Notes: generated by a model not told the origin, from the letters alone. Counted from the stretch's first letter, positions 35,178 to 45,015 are shown. The stretch: 64,000 nt of DNA from Hyphomicrobium sp. NDB2Meth4 (GCF_900117445.1 NZ_FPEJ01000009.1:62001-126000); one strand, 5' to 3'. Program-made: numbers and translations.

Positions 35178-36149
35178 ATGATGACCACCTACGAGTCGAA
35201 CGGGCGGGTGTTGACCACCCATCAGCCGGGCGTGCCGCTGACTGGCAATAGCGTCTGGATCGACCTGCTACAGCCGACACCCGAAGAAGACAGGTTCGTC
35301 GAAGAGGCTCTGTCGATCGATGTTCCGACGCGCGCTGAGATGCGCGAGATCGAGCCGTCGAACCGGTTCTATCAGGAGCGCGGCGCCTACTTCATGACGG
35401 CTTCGATCGTCTATGACATCGAAGCGCAGGTTCCGAAGACGACGCCCGTCACATTCATTCTGGCGGGCGACCGGCTGGTGACGGTGCGCTATGCCGAACC
35501 CAAGGCCTTCCCGCTTTATCTGCAGCGCGTCGAAAAGGGCGATGCCCCGTGCACGACCGGCGCGACCATCATGGTGGGGCTGATCGATTCCATCGTGCAC
35601 CGCATGGCCGACCTCATCGAGCGGATCCAGGATGAGGTGGAGCGACTGGCGCAATCGGTGTTCGACCTGCGCGGCGGAAAGCATACGCGCGACCGGCGCC
35701 TCGACGTGATGCTGAGGCGGATCGGCAAGTGCGGTGACATCACCGCGCGTGCCGAGGACAGCGCCACCTCCGTCAGCCGCCTGCTGCACTATCTGATGCA
35801 GGCAACGAAGGACCGCGGCGATGATCCCCGCACGCGGCAGCGCATCAAAGGTGCGCAGCGCGACATCGCTTCGCTGATGGAGCACACGAAATACCTGTCG
35901 CAGCGCATCGGCTTCATTCTCGACGCCACGCTCGGCATGATCAACATCGAGCAGAACCAGATCATCAAGCTGTTTTCGGTGATGGCGGTGGTGTTGCTGC
36001 CGCCGACGCTGGTGGCTTCGGTCTATGGCATGAACTTCCGGCATATGCCGGAGCTCGAATGGACGCTCGGGTATCCATGGGCGCTGTTTCTGATGGCCGT
36101 CGCGGCGATCGGGCCGATCATCTATTTCCGGCGCAAGGGCTGGCTGTAG
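35178..36149 (+). CDS. corA: CorA-family magnesium/divalent metal transporter
   Basis: A 323-residue protein with a large cytoplasmic N-terminal domain (about 1-255), the long stalk helix, and two C-terminal transmembrane helices. The selectivity signature G284-M285-N286 is in VYGMNFRHMPELEW, with the acidic loop after it as in CorA pentamers. It carries Mg2+ (or Co2+/Ni2+) inward. No Mg-sensing leader was seen in the 138 bp upstream. Confidence 0.94.
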   Translation: MMTTYESNGRVLTTHQPGVPLTGNSVWIDLLQPTPEEDRFVEEALSIDVPTRAEMREIEPSNRFYQERGAYFMTASIVYDIEAQVPKTTPVTFILAGDRLVTVRYAEPKAFPLYLQRVEKGDAPCTTGATIMVGLIDSIVHRMADLIERIQDEVERLAQSVFDLRGGKHTRDRRLDVMLRRIGKCGDITARAEDSATSVSRLLHYLMQATKDRGDDPRTRQRIKGAQRDIASLMEHTKYLSQRIGFILDATLGMINIEQNQIIKLFSVMAVVLLPPTLVASVYGMNFRHMPELEWTLGYPWALFLMAVAAIGPIIYFRRKGWL

Positions 36150-36152
36150 GGC

Positions 36153-37475
36153 TCAGGCGAGCGAGAGCCAGATCAGCGCTGCGCCGGCGCAGACCGCGAG
36201 CGTCTCGACGATGCTGCGGCGCAGCCCGAAAATGAGCACGACGGCGAGCGCCGACAGGGTCAACGCGACTGGATCGAGGCTCGAAGGCTGCGGCACGAAG
36301 AGGCGCAATGGCCCGACGTGCACCTCGTCGATACGCGTGAACAGCACGTGGAGCGCAAACCACAGGGACAGGTTGGCGATGACGCCGACCACTGCGGCCG
36401 TCACCATGCGGAGAGACGAAGCAAGGCGCGGCGAATGCGTCAGGCGCTCGACGTAAGGCGCGCCGACGAAGATGCACATGAAGCTCGGGGGGAACGTCGC
36501 CCATAGCGTCACCAGTGCGCCAGCGATGCCGAGCGCTATGCCACCTGCGCGCAACGCTGCGATGTAGCCGACAAACTCGGTGACGAGGATGAGCGGGCCG
36601 TTGGTGGTCTCGGCAAGACCGAGACCGTCCAGCATTTCACCCGGGGTGAGCCAGCCGTATCCGCTGACGACCGCCTGAGCCATGTAGGCGAGAATGGCGT
36701 AAGCGCCGCCGAAGGTGACAACGGCGAGCTTGGAGAAAAACCACGCAAGCTGCGAGAGGACATGATCGGAGCCAAAGACGACTGCGACGAGCAGCAATGG
36801 CACGATCCATATGGCGAGCCATAGCAGCAACGTCCTTGCCGTCTGTGCCGGCATTACGGATGGCAGCGGCGCGGCGGTCTCCGGAGGCGCGCCACTGGAG
36901 AGGAAATAGCCTGCCGCGGCAGCGCCCGCGATGACGAGCGGGAACGGCAGGTTGAAAAAGAAGATGGCGATGAACGCCGCGGCGGCGACCAGCCAGTCGG
37001 TGCTCCCCTTAAGTGCGCGGTGTCCGACGCGGATGAGCGCCTGAAGGACGATGGCAAGCACCGCGGCTTTCACGCCGACGAACAGCGCGGCCATTGTCGG
37101 TGTGTGCCCCAAGGCGCCGTAAAGGATGGACAGCGCCAGCACGAGCGCGGCACCCGGCGCGATGAACAGCAAGCCTGCAGCGAGGCCGCCGCGCACACCA
37201 TGCAAGCGCCAGCCAGCGTAAGTTGCGAGCTGCATTGCCTCGGGGCCCGGCAACAGCATGCAGAAGCTCAACGCGGAGAGAAAGCGCCGCTCATCGAGCC
37301 AGCGATGCTCGTCGACGAGTTCACGGTGCATCAGCGCGATCTGCGCCGCAGGACCGCCGAAGGACAATAAGCCGATTTTGCCGAAAACAGCGACGAGGTT
37401 GCGAAACGATGGCGGACCGGACGGTGGTAGATCGTCATGATCCGGACGCGCGTACATGCGTTGCCTCCAAGGCAA
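36153..37475 (-). CDS. chrA: Chromate transporter (two-domain ChrA type)
   Basis: A 440-residue membrane protein of the CHR family with two homologous halves, each starting with the FGGP-like motif: FGKIGLLSFGGPAAQIALMH with LPGPEAMQLATYAGW in half 1, and FSKLAVVTFGGAYAILAYM with LAETTNGPLILVTEFVGY in half 2. It exports chromate and may also act on sulfate-like anions. GTG or ATG near 37475 or 37457 starts it. The stop is 3 bp from the convergent corA stop. No chrB regulator is adjacent. Confidence 0.92.
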   Translation of the reverse strand: MPWRQRMYARPDHDDLPPSGPPSFRNLVAVFGKIGLLSFGGPAAQIALMHRELVDEHRWLDERRFLSALSFCMLLPGPEAMQLATYAGWRLHGVRGGLAAGLLFIAPGAALVLALSILYGALGHTPTMAALFVGVKAAVLAIVLQALIRVGHRALKGSTDWLVAAAAFIAIFFFNLPFPLVIAGAAAAGYFLSSGAPPETAAPLPSVMPAQTARTLLLWLAIWIVPLLLVAVVFGSDHVLSQLAWFFSKLAVVTFGGAYAILAYMAQAVVSGYGWLTPGEMLDGLGLAETTNGPLILVTEFVGYIAALRAGGIALGIAGALVTLWATFPPSFMCIFVGAPYVERLTHSPRLASSLRMVTAAVVGVIANLSLWFALHVLFTRIDEVHVGPLRLFVPQPSSLDPVALTLSALAVVLIFGLRRSIVETLAVCAGAALIWLSLA

Positions 37476-37926
37476 TGGAGACGGCGCTCCGATTATGTCA
37501 CGAGTGGCAACGCGTCATACCGCGCGGACAAAATACGCGTGGTGCGTGAACGCGGCAACGTCAGCCGATGCAAACGCGCCTCCACCTGCGGCGCGCGGTC
37601 GCGCCTGGATGACACCGCGGAGCAGCTAACTCCTTTCAGCATCAGCATTCCTTAAAATGTTGCGAAACTGTCTCTCAAATTGAAGCATTGACCGCCACAA
37701 TTAGCGATGGTCCGTAGCGCGCACCAGAACGGGGGGCACACCCCAAGACATCGCGAGGGCGGCTGAACGGGTTCTGGTGTTCGGCTCCGGACGGTCACAC
37801 AGAAGCAGTTCCACCCACCAAAAGCAGCGCCACTGAAAAGAGCGCCTCCAGCGGGTCCTGATGCGACGCGCTGGTCCCAGGAACGCCTTTGTCCCGAGCC
37901 CGCCGCCCGCCAAGAGGAGTAGAAGA
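37476..37926. other. 451-bp intergenic region between chrA and rlpA
   Basis: There is no supportable gene. It holds two divergent promoters by layout. A 9-bp inverted repeat CACCAGAAC (37722-37730) / GTTCTGGTG (37771-37779), with GC-rich sequence inside, could form a long leader hairpin in the rlpA transcript. AT-rich sequence at 37650-37690 is the likeliest promoter core for rlpA. Confidence 0.4.
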
Positions 37927-38649
37927 ATGCGGACGATTGTTATTTCCGCGCTAAGCATCGCCACGCTCGGTTTCGTGGCAGCCGCGCCGGCCAACGCCGA
38001 AAACGCGCCGTGGGAGTGCATGAGCCCGGCGTTTGCCTGCGGCGGTGCGCCGACCGCGAAGACGTATCGCTCTTACGAATACACCGGCGAGCGCAAGCAT
38101 CATCGCCACGCCAGCACGAAGCGCAAGTCGCCGCGCGTCGCCAAGCTGGACGAGGGCACGTCGAAGCCTGCAAAGAAGCGCAGCGAAGCCAAGGTCGTGC
38201 TGCCGGAGAAGAAGCAGCAGGCCGCTGTCGAGGCTCCGAAGCCCGAGAAAAAGCAGCAGCAGGCTTCCATCGCCAAGGACAGCGCCAAGCCGCGCGCTTC
38301 CGAGAAGAAGGCCGAGATCGCCGTCCGCAAGGTCGAGACCGAGACGACGGGGCGCGTGACGTCCACGCAGAGCGGCATGGCTTCCTACTACTGGCAGGGC
38401 CAGATGACCGCGTCGGGTGCGCGCTTCAACCCGGGCGCCATGACCGCCGCCCATCGCACGCTGCCGTTCGGCACGAAGGTGCGCGTCACCAACAAGCGCA
38501 ACGGCAAGTCCGTGGTCGTGACGATCAATGACCGTGGTCCGTTCATTCGCGGCCGCATCATCGACCTGTCGAGCGCGGCTGCCGGCGTGATCGGCATGAA
38601 GTCGGCCGGCGTCGCTCCGGTCACTGTCGAGCGCATCGCAAAGAACTAA
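37927..38649 (+). CDS. rlpA: RlpA-like septal ring lytic transglycosylase (DPBB domain)
   Basis: A 240-residue exported protein. The signal peptide is about 1-22 (VAAAPANA). A Lys/Glu/Ala-rich flexible linker covers about 40-145, and the double-psi beta-barrel about 150-238: GMASYYWQGQMTASGARFNP, AAHRTLPFGTKVRVTN, VVVTINDRGPFIRGRIIDLS. Asp in NDRGP is the catalytic position of RlpA and related expansin-like enzymes, which cut naked glycan at the septum. There is no SPOR domain. GAGGAG precedes ATG 37927, and an intrinsic terminator follows at 38674-38706. Confidence 0.9.
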   Translation: MRTIVISALSIATLGFVAAAPANAENAPWECMSPAFACGGAPTAKTYRSYEYTGERKHHRHASTKRKSPRVAKLDEGTSKPAKKRSEAKVVLPEKKQQAAVEAPKPEKKQQQASIAKDSAKPRASEKKAEIAVRKVETETTGRVTSTQSGMASYYWQGQMTASGARFNPGAMTAAHRTLPFGTKVRVTNKRNGKSVVVTINDRGPFIRGRIIDLSSAAAGVIGMKSAGVAPVTVERIAKN

Positions 38650-38673
38650 GCGCTTCTACGAAGACAAATGAAG

Positions 38674-38706
38674 GGGCGGCTGGTGAACTCACCGGCCGCC
38701 CTTTTT
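38674..38706 (+). terminator. Intrinsic terminator after rlpA
   Basis: A 12-bp stem with one G.T pair (38674-38685 with 38690-38701), loop AACT, then five T residues. Confidence 0.88.
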
Positions 38707-38725
38707 GTTGCGAAGGCCGCACCCG

Positions 38726-38932
38726 TCAGCCGATGACGAGGCTCTGCAGGGTGGTGGCAAAATTCGGGATCAGGCTTGCGAGGTCGAACTCGGGGATGCT
38801 GATCAGCAGCATGGCTGCGACGACGACCGCTGCACCTCCCAAGGCGACACAGACCGCCGCGCACGGGCTGGCGAGATGCTTCAGGTCGCTCTCGATGGAA
38901 TGGCTCTCGATAGCAGAGACCGGGGCCTTCAT
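38726..38932 (-). CDS. Small single-helix membrane protein
   Basis: A 68-residue protein with one transmembrane helix (about 28-50, VCVALGGAAVVVAAMLLI) between a charged N-terminus and an amphipathic end. AGGAG stands eight bases before ATG 38932. It faces the rlpA terminator, 20 bp away. No family is recognised. Confidence 0.55.
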   Translation of the reverse strand: MKAPVSAIESHSIESDLKHLASPCAAVCVALGGAAVVVAAMLLISIPEFDLASLIPNFATTLQSLVIG

Positions 38933-39085
38933 GACGTTGAGCTCCTATGGCAACGACGCGCCCACCGCGCGCCGATACGAAACCACTTCAACACTGCCCT
39001 CACCCCATCGGAAAGACGAGGTGCCCAACCCCCAACATCAGGGAAACGCAGCTAGCGCGTGGTTCCGTTTGCCCAGGACAGAGAA

Positions 39086-39109
39086 TTGCCGGTAAATTCC
39101 GGCAAATTC
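39086..39109 (+). promoter_or_regulatory. Tandem 10-bp repeat and dyad upstream of the XRE regulator
   Basis: CGGTAAATTC (39090-39099) and CGGCAAATTC (39100-39109) are a 9-of-10 direct repeat with a one-helical-turn period. TTGCCGG (39086-39092) and CCGGCAA (39099-39105) form a dyad in the same place. It lies 39 bp before the XRE gene start, where a self-binding operator would be. Confidence 0.5.
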
Positions 39110-39147
39110 AGTTCGCAACAGCGACCAATCCGAGGCAGAGCCCGTCC

Positions 39148-39927
39148 ATGAAGGTCAACGTGCCCCGATCTGTGCGCGATTCCGCTCTCGCCCAGATCAA
39201 GACCGCCATGATCGAAAAAAAGCTTACGCAGGCACAACTTGCGGACGCGGCGGACTGCCACGAGAAGACCATCCAGAACCTGCTGAGCGGCCGGTCGGTG
39301 CGCGACCAGACGCTGTTCGACGTGTGCATGGTGCTGGGGCTCGACTTCGACAAGCTGAGGGACAGCTGGAACGGGCCAGGCGCCGTCAGCGCCTCGGGTC
39401 CACCTGAACTGCAGGGCGAGAACGGCAGCGAGGTGGCGCCGCTCTACATGGGCGCCTATACGCGCGCCGCGGTCGATCACTACATCGGCAGCTACGTGAC
39501 GTTGCGCTCGTCGTTTTCGCGGCCGGACTGCATCGTTGCCTATCGCACCGACATCACCTGGGACCCCGAGTGGCCGAGCCTGCTGTTTCAGGAGCGCGAC
39601 CGGCCGGACGCGCCCTATTCGCATCGCGGACGGCTCTACGTGCCGTCGTCGTCGATGTTCATCCACCTCGTCTCGCTCACCAAAGGGGCGATGCGGATGA
39701 TCGTCGTCTCGCAGGTGGATCGCTTCGGTGAGATGCGCGGGATCATCACCACCATTCACAAGCATGGCGCCATGCTGGTGCCGGTGGCGACACCAATCGT
39801 GTACGCCAAGCGGGAGAGCTTCGACGGCAACCTCGGCGACATCACGCCGGCGCACGCCAGCTATGACGCTTACAAGAAGCTGATCGACGAGACGATGGCG
39901 CAGGGTTATGCGCGACTCGTGGGCTGA
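39148..39927 (+). CDS. XRE-family DNA-binding regulator with C-terminal sensor-like domain
   Basis: A 259-residue protein. The helix-turn-helix is at about 12-62 (KKLTQAQLADAADCHEKTIQNLLSG, split by the turn). A C-terminal domain of about 180 residues that I do not recognise follows: YMGAYTRAAVDHYIGSYVTL, YRTDITWDPEWPSLLFQE, FIHLVSLTKGAMRMIVV. It may bind a ligand. ATG 39148 is preceded by GAGGCAGAG. It is followed after 2 bp by an exported hydrolase, so the two are one operon. Tandem repeats at 39086-39109 may be its own operator. Confidence 0.8.
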   Translation: MKVNVPRSVRDSALAQIKTAMIEKKLTQAQLADAADCHEKTIQNLLSGRSVRDQTLFDVCMVLGLDFDKLRDSWNGPGAVSASGPPELQGENGSEVAPLYMGAYTRAAVDHYIGSYVTLRSSFSRPDCIVAYRTDITWDPEWPSLLFQERDRPDAPYSHRGRLYVPSSSMFIHLVSLTKGAMRMIVVSQVDRFGEMRGIITTIHKHGAMLVPVATPIVYAKRESFDGNLGDITPAHASYDAYKKLIDETMAQGYARLVG

Positions 39928-39929
39928 CG

Positions 39930-40901
39930 ATGCGAAGGCTATGGGCCTGCTGTGTAATGGCGATGAGTATGACGGGGCTGCTCGCGGCCGCGGCGATGAC
40001 TGAAGAACGCGTCGTCGAAGTGCCGGGACCGGCCGGGCCGTTGCAGGGCACGTTGCTTCTGGCGCAGGCGAAAGCGCCGGTCGTGGTGATCGTGCCGGGC
40101 TCGGGGCCCACCGACCGCGACGGCAACAATCCGCTGGGTGTCGCTGCTTCTACGTATCGGCTGCTGGCGCAGGCGCTGGCGGCGCGCGGCATCAACTCGT
40201 TGCGCATCGATAAGCGCGGGATGTTCGGCAGCCGGCACGCGATCGCCGATCCCAACAAGGTGACGATCGGCGAATATGCCGACGACGTGCGCGCGTGGGC
40301 GCGGAAGGCGCGCGCGGAGAGCGGCACGGATTGCGCGTGGGTGCTGGGGCATAGCGAGGGTGGCCTCGTCGCGCTTACGGCAGGCGATGATAAGAGCATC
40401 TGCGGGCTTATTCTCGTTGCGACGCCGGGCCGACGGTTCGGCGATGTGCTGCGCGAGCAGCTACGCAGCAATGCCGCCAATGCGCCGCTGCTGGAGCCAG
40501 CGCTCGATGCGATATCTACGCTCGAGGCTGGCGGCAGCGTCGATGTGGGGAAGCTCGATCCTGCGCTGCTGCCTCTATTCGCACCGGCAGTGCAGGGCTA
40601 TCTGCGTGACGTGATGGCGTATGATCCGGCCAAGCTGCTCGGTGGCATCGATAAGCCCGTGCTGATCGTGCAGGGCGCGCGGGACATACAGGTGACATCG
40701 GCGGACGCCGATCGGCTGAAGGGTGCCAGTGCGCACGCGCAGCTCGTGCTGCTGGCGGACGTCAATCACGTGTTGAAGGTCGTCGCCACGGATGACCGGG
40801 CGGCGAACCTTGCAACGTATGCAAACGCAGCTCTCCCCATCGCGCCCGGAGTTGTCGACGCGGTGGGCGCGTTCATTCTGCAGGCGCCGGCTAAGCGCTA
40901 A
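39930..40901 (+). CDS. Exported alpha/beta-hydrolase
   Basis: A 323-residue protein with a signal peptide (MRRLWACCVMAMSMTGLLAAAAM). The alpha/beta fold has VVVIVPGSGPTDRDGNNP, RIDKRGMFGS, the nucleophile elbow VLGHSEGGLVAL (G-H-S-E-G), an acid in VQGARDIQV, and a His in LADVNHVLK. It is similar to the serine-hydrolase part of YfhR/Fjo-type exported esterases. It begins 2 bp after the XRE gene. Its stop overlaps the convergent MFS gene stop (CTAA). The substrate is unknown. Confidence 0.85.
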   Translation: MRRLWACCVMAMSMTGLLAAAAMTEERVVEVPGPAGPLQGTLLLAQAKAPVVVIVPGSGPTDRDGNNPLGVAASTYRLLAQALAARGINSLRIDKRGMFGSRHAIADPNKVTIGEYADDVRAWARKARAESGTDCAWVLGHSEGGLVALTAGDDKSICGLILVATPGRRFGDVLREQLRSNAANAPLLEPALDAISTLEAGGSVDVGKLDPALLPLFAPAVQGYLRDVMAYDPAKLLGGIDKPVLIVQGARDIQVTSADADRLKGASAHAQLVLLADVNHVLKVVATDDRAANLATYANAALPIAPGVVDAVGAFILQAPAKR

Positions 40902-42274
40902 GGCGTGCTGCGGCCGGCGTCGGGCTTGGTCAATCCTTCGGAACCTGGCGGCAGCTCCGGTTCAGCCTGGGGGGCTGGATCTGACTCAGGCTCACTGCTG
41001 ACCGTAGCCGGTTCGATCGAAAGCACGGTCTGTGCAGCGATGGCGGATTCGCTAAACGTGACGCGATGCTCGGCCTCGGGCGCCATTCGCTGGGAGATGC
41101 GCCAAAGAACATAGCCGATCAGCACGATGTGCACGGACGCGGTGAAAAAGAACAGCGAAGGCGCGCCGGCAACTTCGCGGCCGACCGAGGCAAGCAGCGG
41201 GCCGATGGCCGCTCCAGCGCTGTAGACGAGCAGCAAGCCGCACGACACCTCGACGGCTTCGGATGCATCGGCGAAGTCGTTGGCGTGGGCGACGGCGAGG
41301 GTATAGAGCGGAAAGGCACCGGCGCCGAATACCGCCCCGCCGATCACCATAAAAAGCTTGTCGGGTGTATCGACGATCATCAGCAGAACGGCGGCGAGAG
41401 CGGCAATCGCTGCTGCGGCGACCATGACGATGCGTCGATCCATGCGGTCGGACAAGCTGCCGAGAGGCCATTGCGCCAGCGCGCCGCCCAGCACGACAGC
41501 GCTCATGAACGCAGCGATTTCACTGATGGTGAAACCTTCGTTCTGCGCGAAGATTGGCCCCAGCGCCCAGAATGCACCGTTCGCCAAGCCGACCGCGAAA
41601 CAGCCCGCAACGCCGACGGGTGAAATACGAAACAGCTTGGCGATGCGCGGGTGCACGGATTCAGGCTGCTCAGGCGACGCGGAACCGGTGAAGGCGATCG
41701 GCAGTGCCGCGAGCGATACGAGAATTGCAGCGAAGGCGAACAGCGTGAAAGATTGCGGGTCGGCGAGCACCAGCATCATCTGTCCGACAGTGATGACGGT
41801 GAGATTGATGGCGGTGTAGACCGAGAACACCGTGCCGCGTGTCCGGTTATTGGAACGCGCGTTGAGCCAGCTCTCGATGACGATGTAGAGAACCGCGAAG
41901 CAATAGCCGCTGGTAGCGCGGAGCACCCACCAGGCGACAGGTTCCACGTAGAGCGCGTGCAGCAGCGCCACGACTGCCGCGAGCGATGTCATTGCCAGAT
42001 AGGCGCGGATGTGACCGGAGCGACGCACGAGCCGCGTGCCGTGCATGCAGCCAATCATGAAACCGAGGAAGTAAGCCGTGCCGAGCAGACCCAGATCGAC
42101 GCTGGAGAAGCCCGCCATGTTGCCGCTAACGGGGAGAAGCGTGCCCTGAAGGCCAATGCCCATCAGCAACAGGGAAACACTGAACAGCAGCGCTGCAATC
42201 GGCGCCAACATCGTTATCAGCAGATCATCCGATTGCTGGGGATCTACTGCCGTTTCCGCAGGCCGATGCTGCAC
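40898..42274 (-). CDS. MFS transporter, YcaD-like
   Basis: A 458-residue protein with 12 transmembrane helices. The MFS loop motif is GTRLVRRSGHIRAYL between helices 2 and 3, the internal second motif is GSLSDRMDRRIVMV, and helix 4-5 contains WLNARSNNRTRGTVFSVYT, as in the YcaD group. The C-terminal tail of about 50 residues is Glu/Pro-rich and probably cytoplasmic. The substrate is not known; YcaD itself is uncharacterised. Several in-frame starts exist, and MQHRP at 42274 gives a short cytoplasmic lead. Confidence 0.88.
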   Translation of the reverse strand: MQHRPAETAVDPQQSDDLLITMLAPIAALLFSVSLLLMGIGLQGTLLPVSGNMAGFSSVDLGLLGTAYFLGFMIGCMHGTRLVRRSGHIRAYLAMTSLAAVVALLHALYVEPVAWWVLRATSGYCFAVLYIVIESWLNARSNNRTRGTVFSVYTAINLTVITVGQMMLVLADPQSFTLFAFAAILVSLAALPIAFTGSASPEQPESVHPRIAKLFRISPVGVAGCFAVGLANGAFWALGPIFAQNEGFTISEIAAFMSAVVLGGALAQWPLGSLSDRMDRRIVMVAAAAIAALAAVLLMIVDTPDKLFMVIGGAVFGAGAFPLYTLAVAHANDFADASEAVEVSCGLLLVYSAGAAIGPLLASVGREVAGAPSLFFFTASVHIVLIGYVLWRISQRMAPEAEHRVTFSESAIAAQTVLSIEPATVSSEPESDPAPQAEPELPPGSEGLTKPDAGRSTP

Positions 42275-42389
42275 GAGCCCTCCTTTGTCTTCGCCTCATT
42301 CGAGACATAACACATTCACTGCGCAATGGTTGCGCTGCGGCGTGGCCCGCGCTGTGGCAGGCCGATGCGCTCATATGGCTGCGAAAACT

Positions 42390-43496
42390 CTAGGAGAGCA
42401 ATGCGACGCTCTTGATCTGCGCGTACACTTGCGAGCCTGGCTCCAGCATCAGCACATCGCGCGATTTGCGGGTAATGCGCCCGACAATGCGCGCGCCAGT
42501 GCCATCTTCACCAAGCGCTGCGACAAGATTGAGCTGCGGGTCGTCGCCATTGGGCGGTGTGATCGAGACGATGCGGACGGGCAGATAGTTGAGGACCGAG
42601 GTTTCAGGAACGGGCCCGCGCACAAAGGCAACGTCGGACGCGCTGATGCGAATGCGGCAACGCTTGCCCAGTTTTCCACGCCGGCCGGGCACGACAAGGG
42701 TTCCGCCGGCGATGTCGAGGCTCGTCAGAGCGTAATTCTCGTCGATGGCAGAGATGCGCGCTTCCAGCATGACGGCGGCTTCGGGCATGCGCAGGAGTGG
42801 CAGCGCCGGATCCGATTGCAGCTCCGAGAGGGGACCCAGGGCTGCGACGCGTCCCTTGTCGAGCAGCACGAGCGTGTCGGCGAGGCGCTCGACCTCGCTC
42901 ATATCGTGGCTGACGTAGAAGATCGGAATGGAGAGATTTTCGCGCAGCGCTTCGAGATACGGAAGGATCTCTTCCTTCGTCATCCGGTCCAGCGCGGCGA
43001 GCGGCTCGTCCATGAGAAGCACGCGCGGGCGCGACAGCAAGGCTCGGCCGATAGCAACACGCTGGCGCTCGCCGCCGGAGAGGGCGCCGGGCGCGCGGCC
43101 GAGCAGATGGCCGATACCCAGCATCGCCACAACGTCATCGAAGCTGATCGGCGCGGGGCCATCCTCCTTGGCGCGCTTTGACCCGTACAGCAGGTTTTCG
43201 CGCACGGACAAATGCTGGAAGAGACTTGCCTCCTGGAAGACGTAGCCGATACGGCGCTGGTAGGTCTTGAGGAAGGTGCCGCTGGCATCGTCCTGCCAAA
43301 GCTCTCCGTCGACGCGCAGCTTCCCCGAGAGGCGGTTGAGGCCGGCTATGCAGCGCAGGACCGTCGTCTTGCCGCAACCTGACGGACCGAAGAGGCCGGT
43401 GACGCCGTAACCGGGCGCGGTGAATGCCACGTCGATGTGGAAGTCGCCGAGTGGGCCGTAAAATTTTGCTTCGATGGCGGCTCTGTCGGCCTTCAT
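42390..43496 (-). CDS. modC: Molybdate ABC transporter, ATP-binding protein
   Basis: A 368-residue ABC ATPase that powers molybdate import. Walker [10 protein letters not shown] is at 37-45, the signature is LSGGERQR, Walker B is [12 protein letters not shown], and the switch His is in YVSHDMSEV. The C-terminal third is a TOBE (Mop-like) molybdate-binding domain (residues about 290-365, [17 protein letters not shown]). It overlaps modB by 4 bp (ATGA type). The order modA-modB-modC on the minus strand makes one operon. Confidence 0.96.
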   Translation of the reverse strand: MKADRAAIEAKFYGPLGDFHIDVAFTAPGYGVTGLFGPSGCGKTTVLRCIAGLNRLSGKLRVDGELWQDDASGTFLKTYQRRIGYVFQEASLFQHLSVRENLLYGSKRAKEDGPAPISFDDVVAMLGIGHLLGRAPGALSGGERQRVAIGRALLSRPRVLLMDEPLAALDRMTKEEILPYLEALRENLSIPIFYVSHDMSEVERLADTLVLLDKGRVAALGPLSELQSDPALPLLRMPEAAVMLEARISAIDENYALTSLDIAGGTLVVPGRRGKLGKRCRIRISASDVAFVRGPVPETSVLNYLPVRIVSITPPNGDDPQLNLVAALGEDGTGARIVGRITRKSRDVLMLEPGSQVYAQIKSVALLS

Positions 43497-44176
43497 TTGC
43501 CTACGCGCCCAAGCCGCTTTTCAAACAGCATCACGGAGAGGATCACCGCGAAGGAAAACACGAGCATGCCACCGGCGAGGACGTGCGCCTGGGTCCATTG
43601 AAGCGTTTCTACGTAGTCGTAGATCGCGACCGACAGCACTTTTGTTTCGCCCGGAATATTGCCTCCGATCATGAGGACGACGCCGAACTCGCCCACGGTA
43701 TGGGCGAAGCCCAGGACCGCGCCGGTGAGGAATCCCGGGCGGGCGAGCGGCAGGGCGACGGACCAGAACGCATCCCAATCAGAGGCGCGCAGCGTGGCGG
43801 CGACCTCGAGCGGGCGATCGCCGAATGCTTCGAAGGCATTGCGGATCGGCTGGACCACGAACGGCATCGAGTAGATGACCGAGCCGATGACCAAGCCTTC
43901 AAACGTGAAGGCCAGCGAGCGCAAACCGAAAAGGCTGCCGATGGAGCCGCCGGGGCCGTTCGGTCCGAGCAGCAGAAGAAGATAGAAGCCGAGCACTGTC
44001 GGCGGCAGGACCAGCGGCAGTGCGACGACAGCAGCGACCGCTTCTTTCCACGGCGCACGGGAGCGCGCGAGCCACCAAGCGATGGGTGTGCCGACGCACA
44101 GGAGGAGGATGGTTGTCAGCGTTGCCAGCTCGAGCGTGAGCTTGATCGGCGACCACAGGTGCTCGAATTCAGGCAT
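43493..44176 (-). CDS. modB: Molybdate ABC transporter, permease
   Basis: A 227-residue inner-membrane permease with five to six helices and the coupling EAA loop [25 protein letters not shown] that meets Mod[15 protein letters not shown] and [14 protein letters not shown] are family marks. It lies between modA (20 bp) and modC (4-bp overlap). Confidence 0.96.
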   Translation of the reverse strand: MPEFEHLWSPIKLTLELATLTTILLLCVGTPIAWWLARSRAPWKEAVAAVVALPLVLPPTVLGFYLLLLLGPNGPGGSIGSLFGLRSLAFTFEGLVIGSVIYSMPFVVQPIRNAFEAFGDRPLEVAATLRASDWDAFWSVALPLARPGFLTGAVLGFAHTVGEFGVVLMIGGNIPGETKVLSVAIYDYVETLQWTQAHVLAGGMLVFSFAVILSVMLFEKRLGRVGK

Positions 44177-44196
44177 CGCTGATCAATCCAGCCGGC

Positions 44197-45015
44197 TCAC
44201 GGTGTCGGCGCCAATTCTTTGTGCTTGGCTACCGAAGCCACGACGCCGGTGCCATAGCCATATTTCTCCTTGACGGCACTGGCCTCGGGTCCCTTGAGGA
44301 AAGCCAGGAAGGCCTTTGCCGCAGCGTTCTCTTCGCCGCGCTTCAGAAGTACAGCGTCCTGCGCGATGGGGGCGTAAAGATCATCGGGAACGACCCAGCG
44401 CGATCCGTCGTCCTTCCTGATGATCTGCGAAAGAGCCACGAAGCCTACCTCGGCGGTTCCGGTGTCTACGAACTGATATGCTTGAGCGATATTGTTACCC
44501 TGCACAATCTTTGGTGCCAGAGCATCGTAAACCCCGAGTTTCTTCATCACCTCGACGGCTGCGGCGCCGTAGGGCGCGGCGGCGGGGTTGGCGATGGAGA
44601 TCTTGTCGAACTTGCCGGCTTTCAGCGTGTCCTCGCCCTTCACGAGGTCCTTGCTCTTGCTGAAGAGAACGACGCGGCCGGTGGCGTATGTGTACAAGCT
44701 GTCGGCGACCGCCAGTCCCTCGGCGATGGCTTTCTTGGGAGTCTTCTGGTCGGCGGAGAGAAAGACCTCGAACGGGGCTGCCTGAGTGATCTGTGTGAAG
44801 AGCTGGCCGGTGGCACCGAAGCTGAAGACCACCTTGTCGCCGCTCGCCTTCTCGAACAGCGCGCCGATCTCTTTTGCGGCCTCGGTGAAATTAGCTGCGA
44901 CAGCGACTTTCACCTCGGCAGCCGAACCGGGTAGTGCAGTTGCCGCCAATGCCGTCAGTATGGTGAGGGCATAGACTGCGGCATGCGCAAGCTTGGTCGG
45001 GACAGAACGCAGCAT
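44197..45015 (-). CDS. modA: Molybdate ABC transporter, periplasmic binding protein
   Basis: A 272-residue protein with a signal peptide (ALAATALPGSAA, cleavage near residue 31) and the ModA domain: VAVAANFTEAAKEIGALFE, FSFGATGQLFTQI, FEVFLSADQKTPKKA, GNNIAQAYQFVDTGTAEVGFVALS split at loops. It binds molybdate or tungstate. ATG 45015 is preceded by GGAG and begins the signal peptide; the longer frame upstream is not protein-like. I see no ModE-type palindrome in the 243 bp to 45258. The gap holds no other gene. Confidence 0.95.
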   Translation of the reverse strand: MLRSVPTKLAHAAVYALTILTALAATALPGSAAEVKVAVAANFTEAAKEIGALFEKASGDKVVFSFGATGQLFTQITQAAPFEVFLSADQKTPKKAIAEGLAVADSLYTYATGRVVLFSKSKDLVKGEDTLKAGKFDKISIANPAAAPYGAAAVEVMKKLGVYDALAPKIVQGNNIAQAYQFVDTGTAEVGFVALSQIIRKDDGSRWVVPDDLYAPIAQDAVLLKRGEENAAAKAFLAFLKGPEASAVKEKYGYGTGVVASVAKHKELAPTP

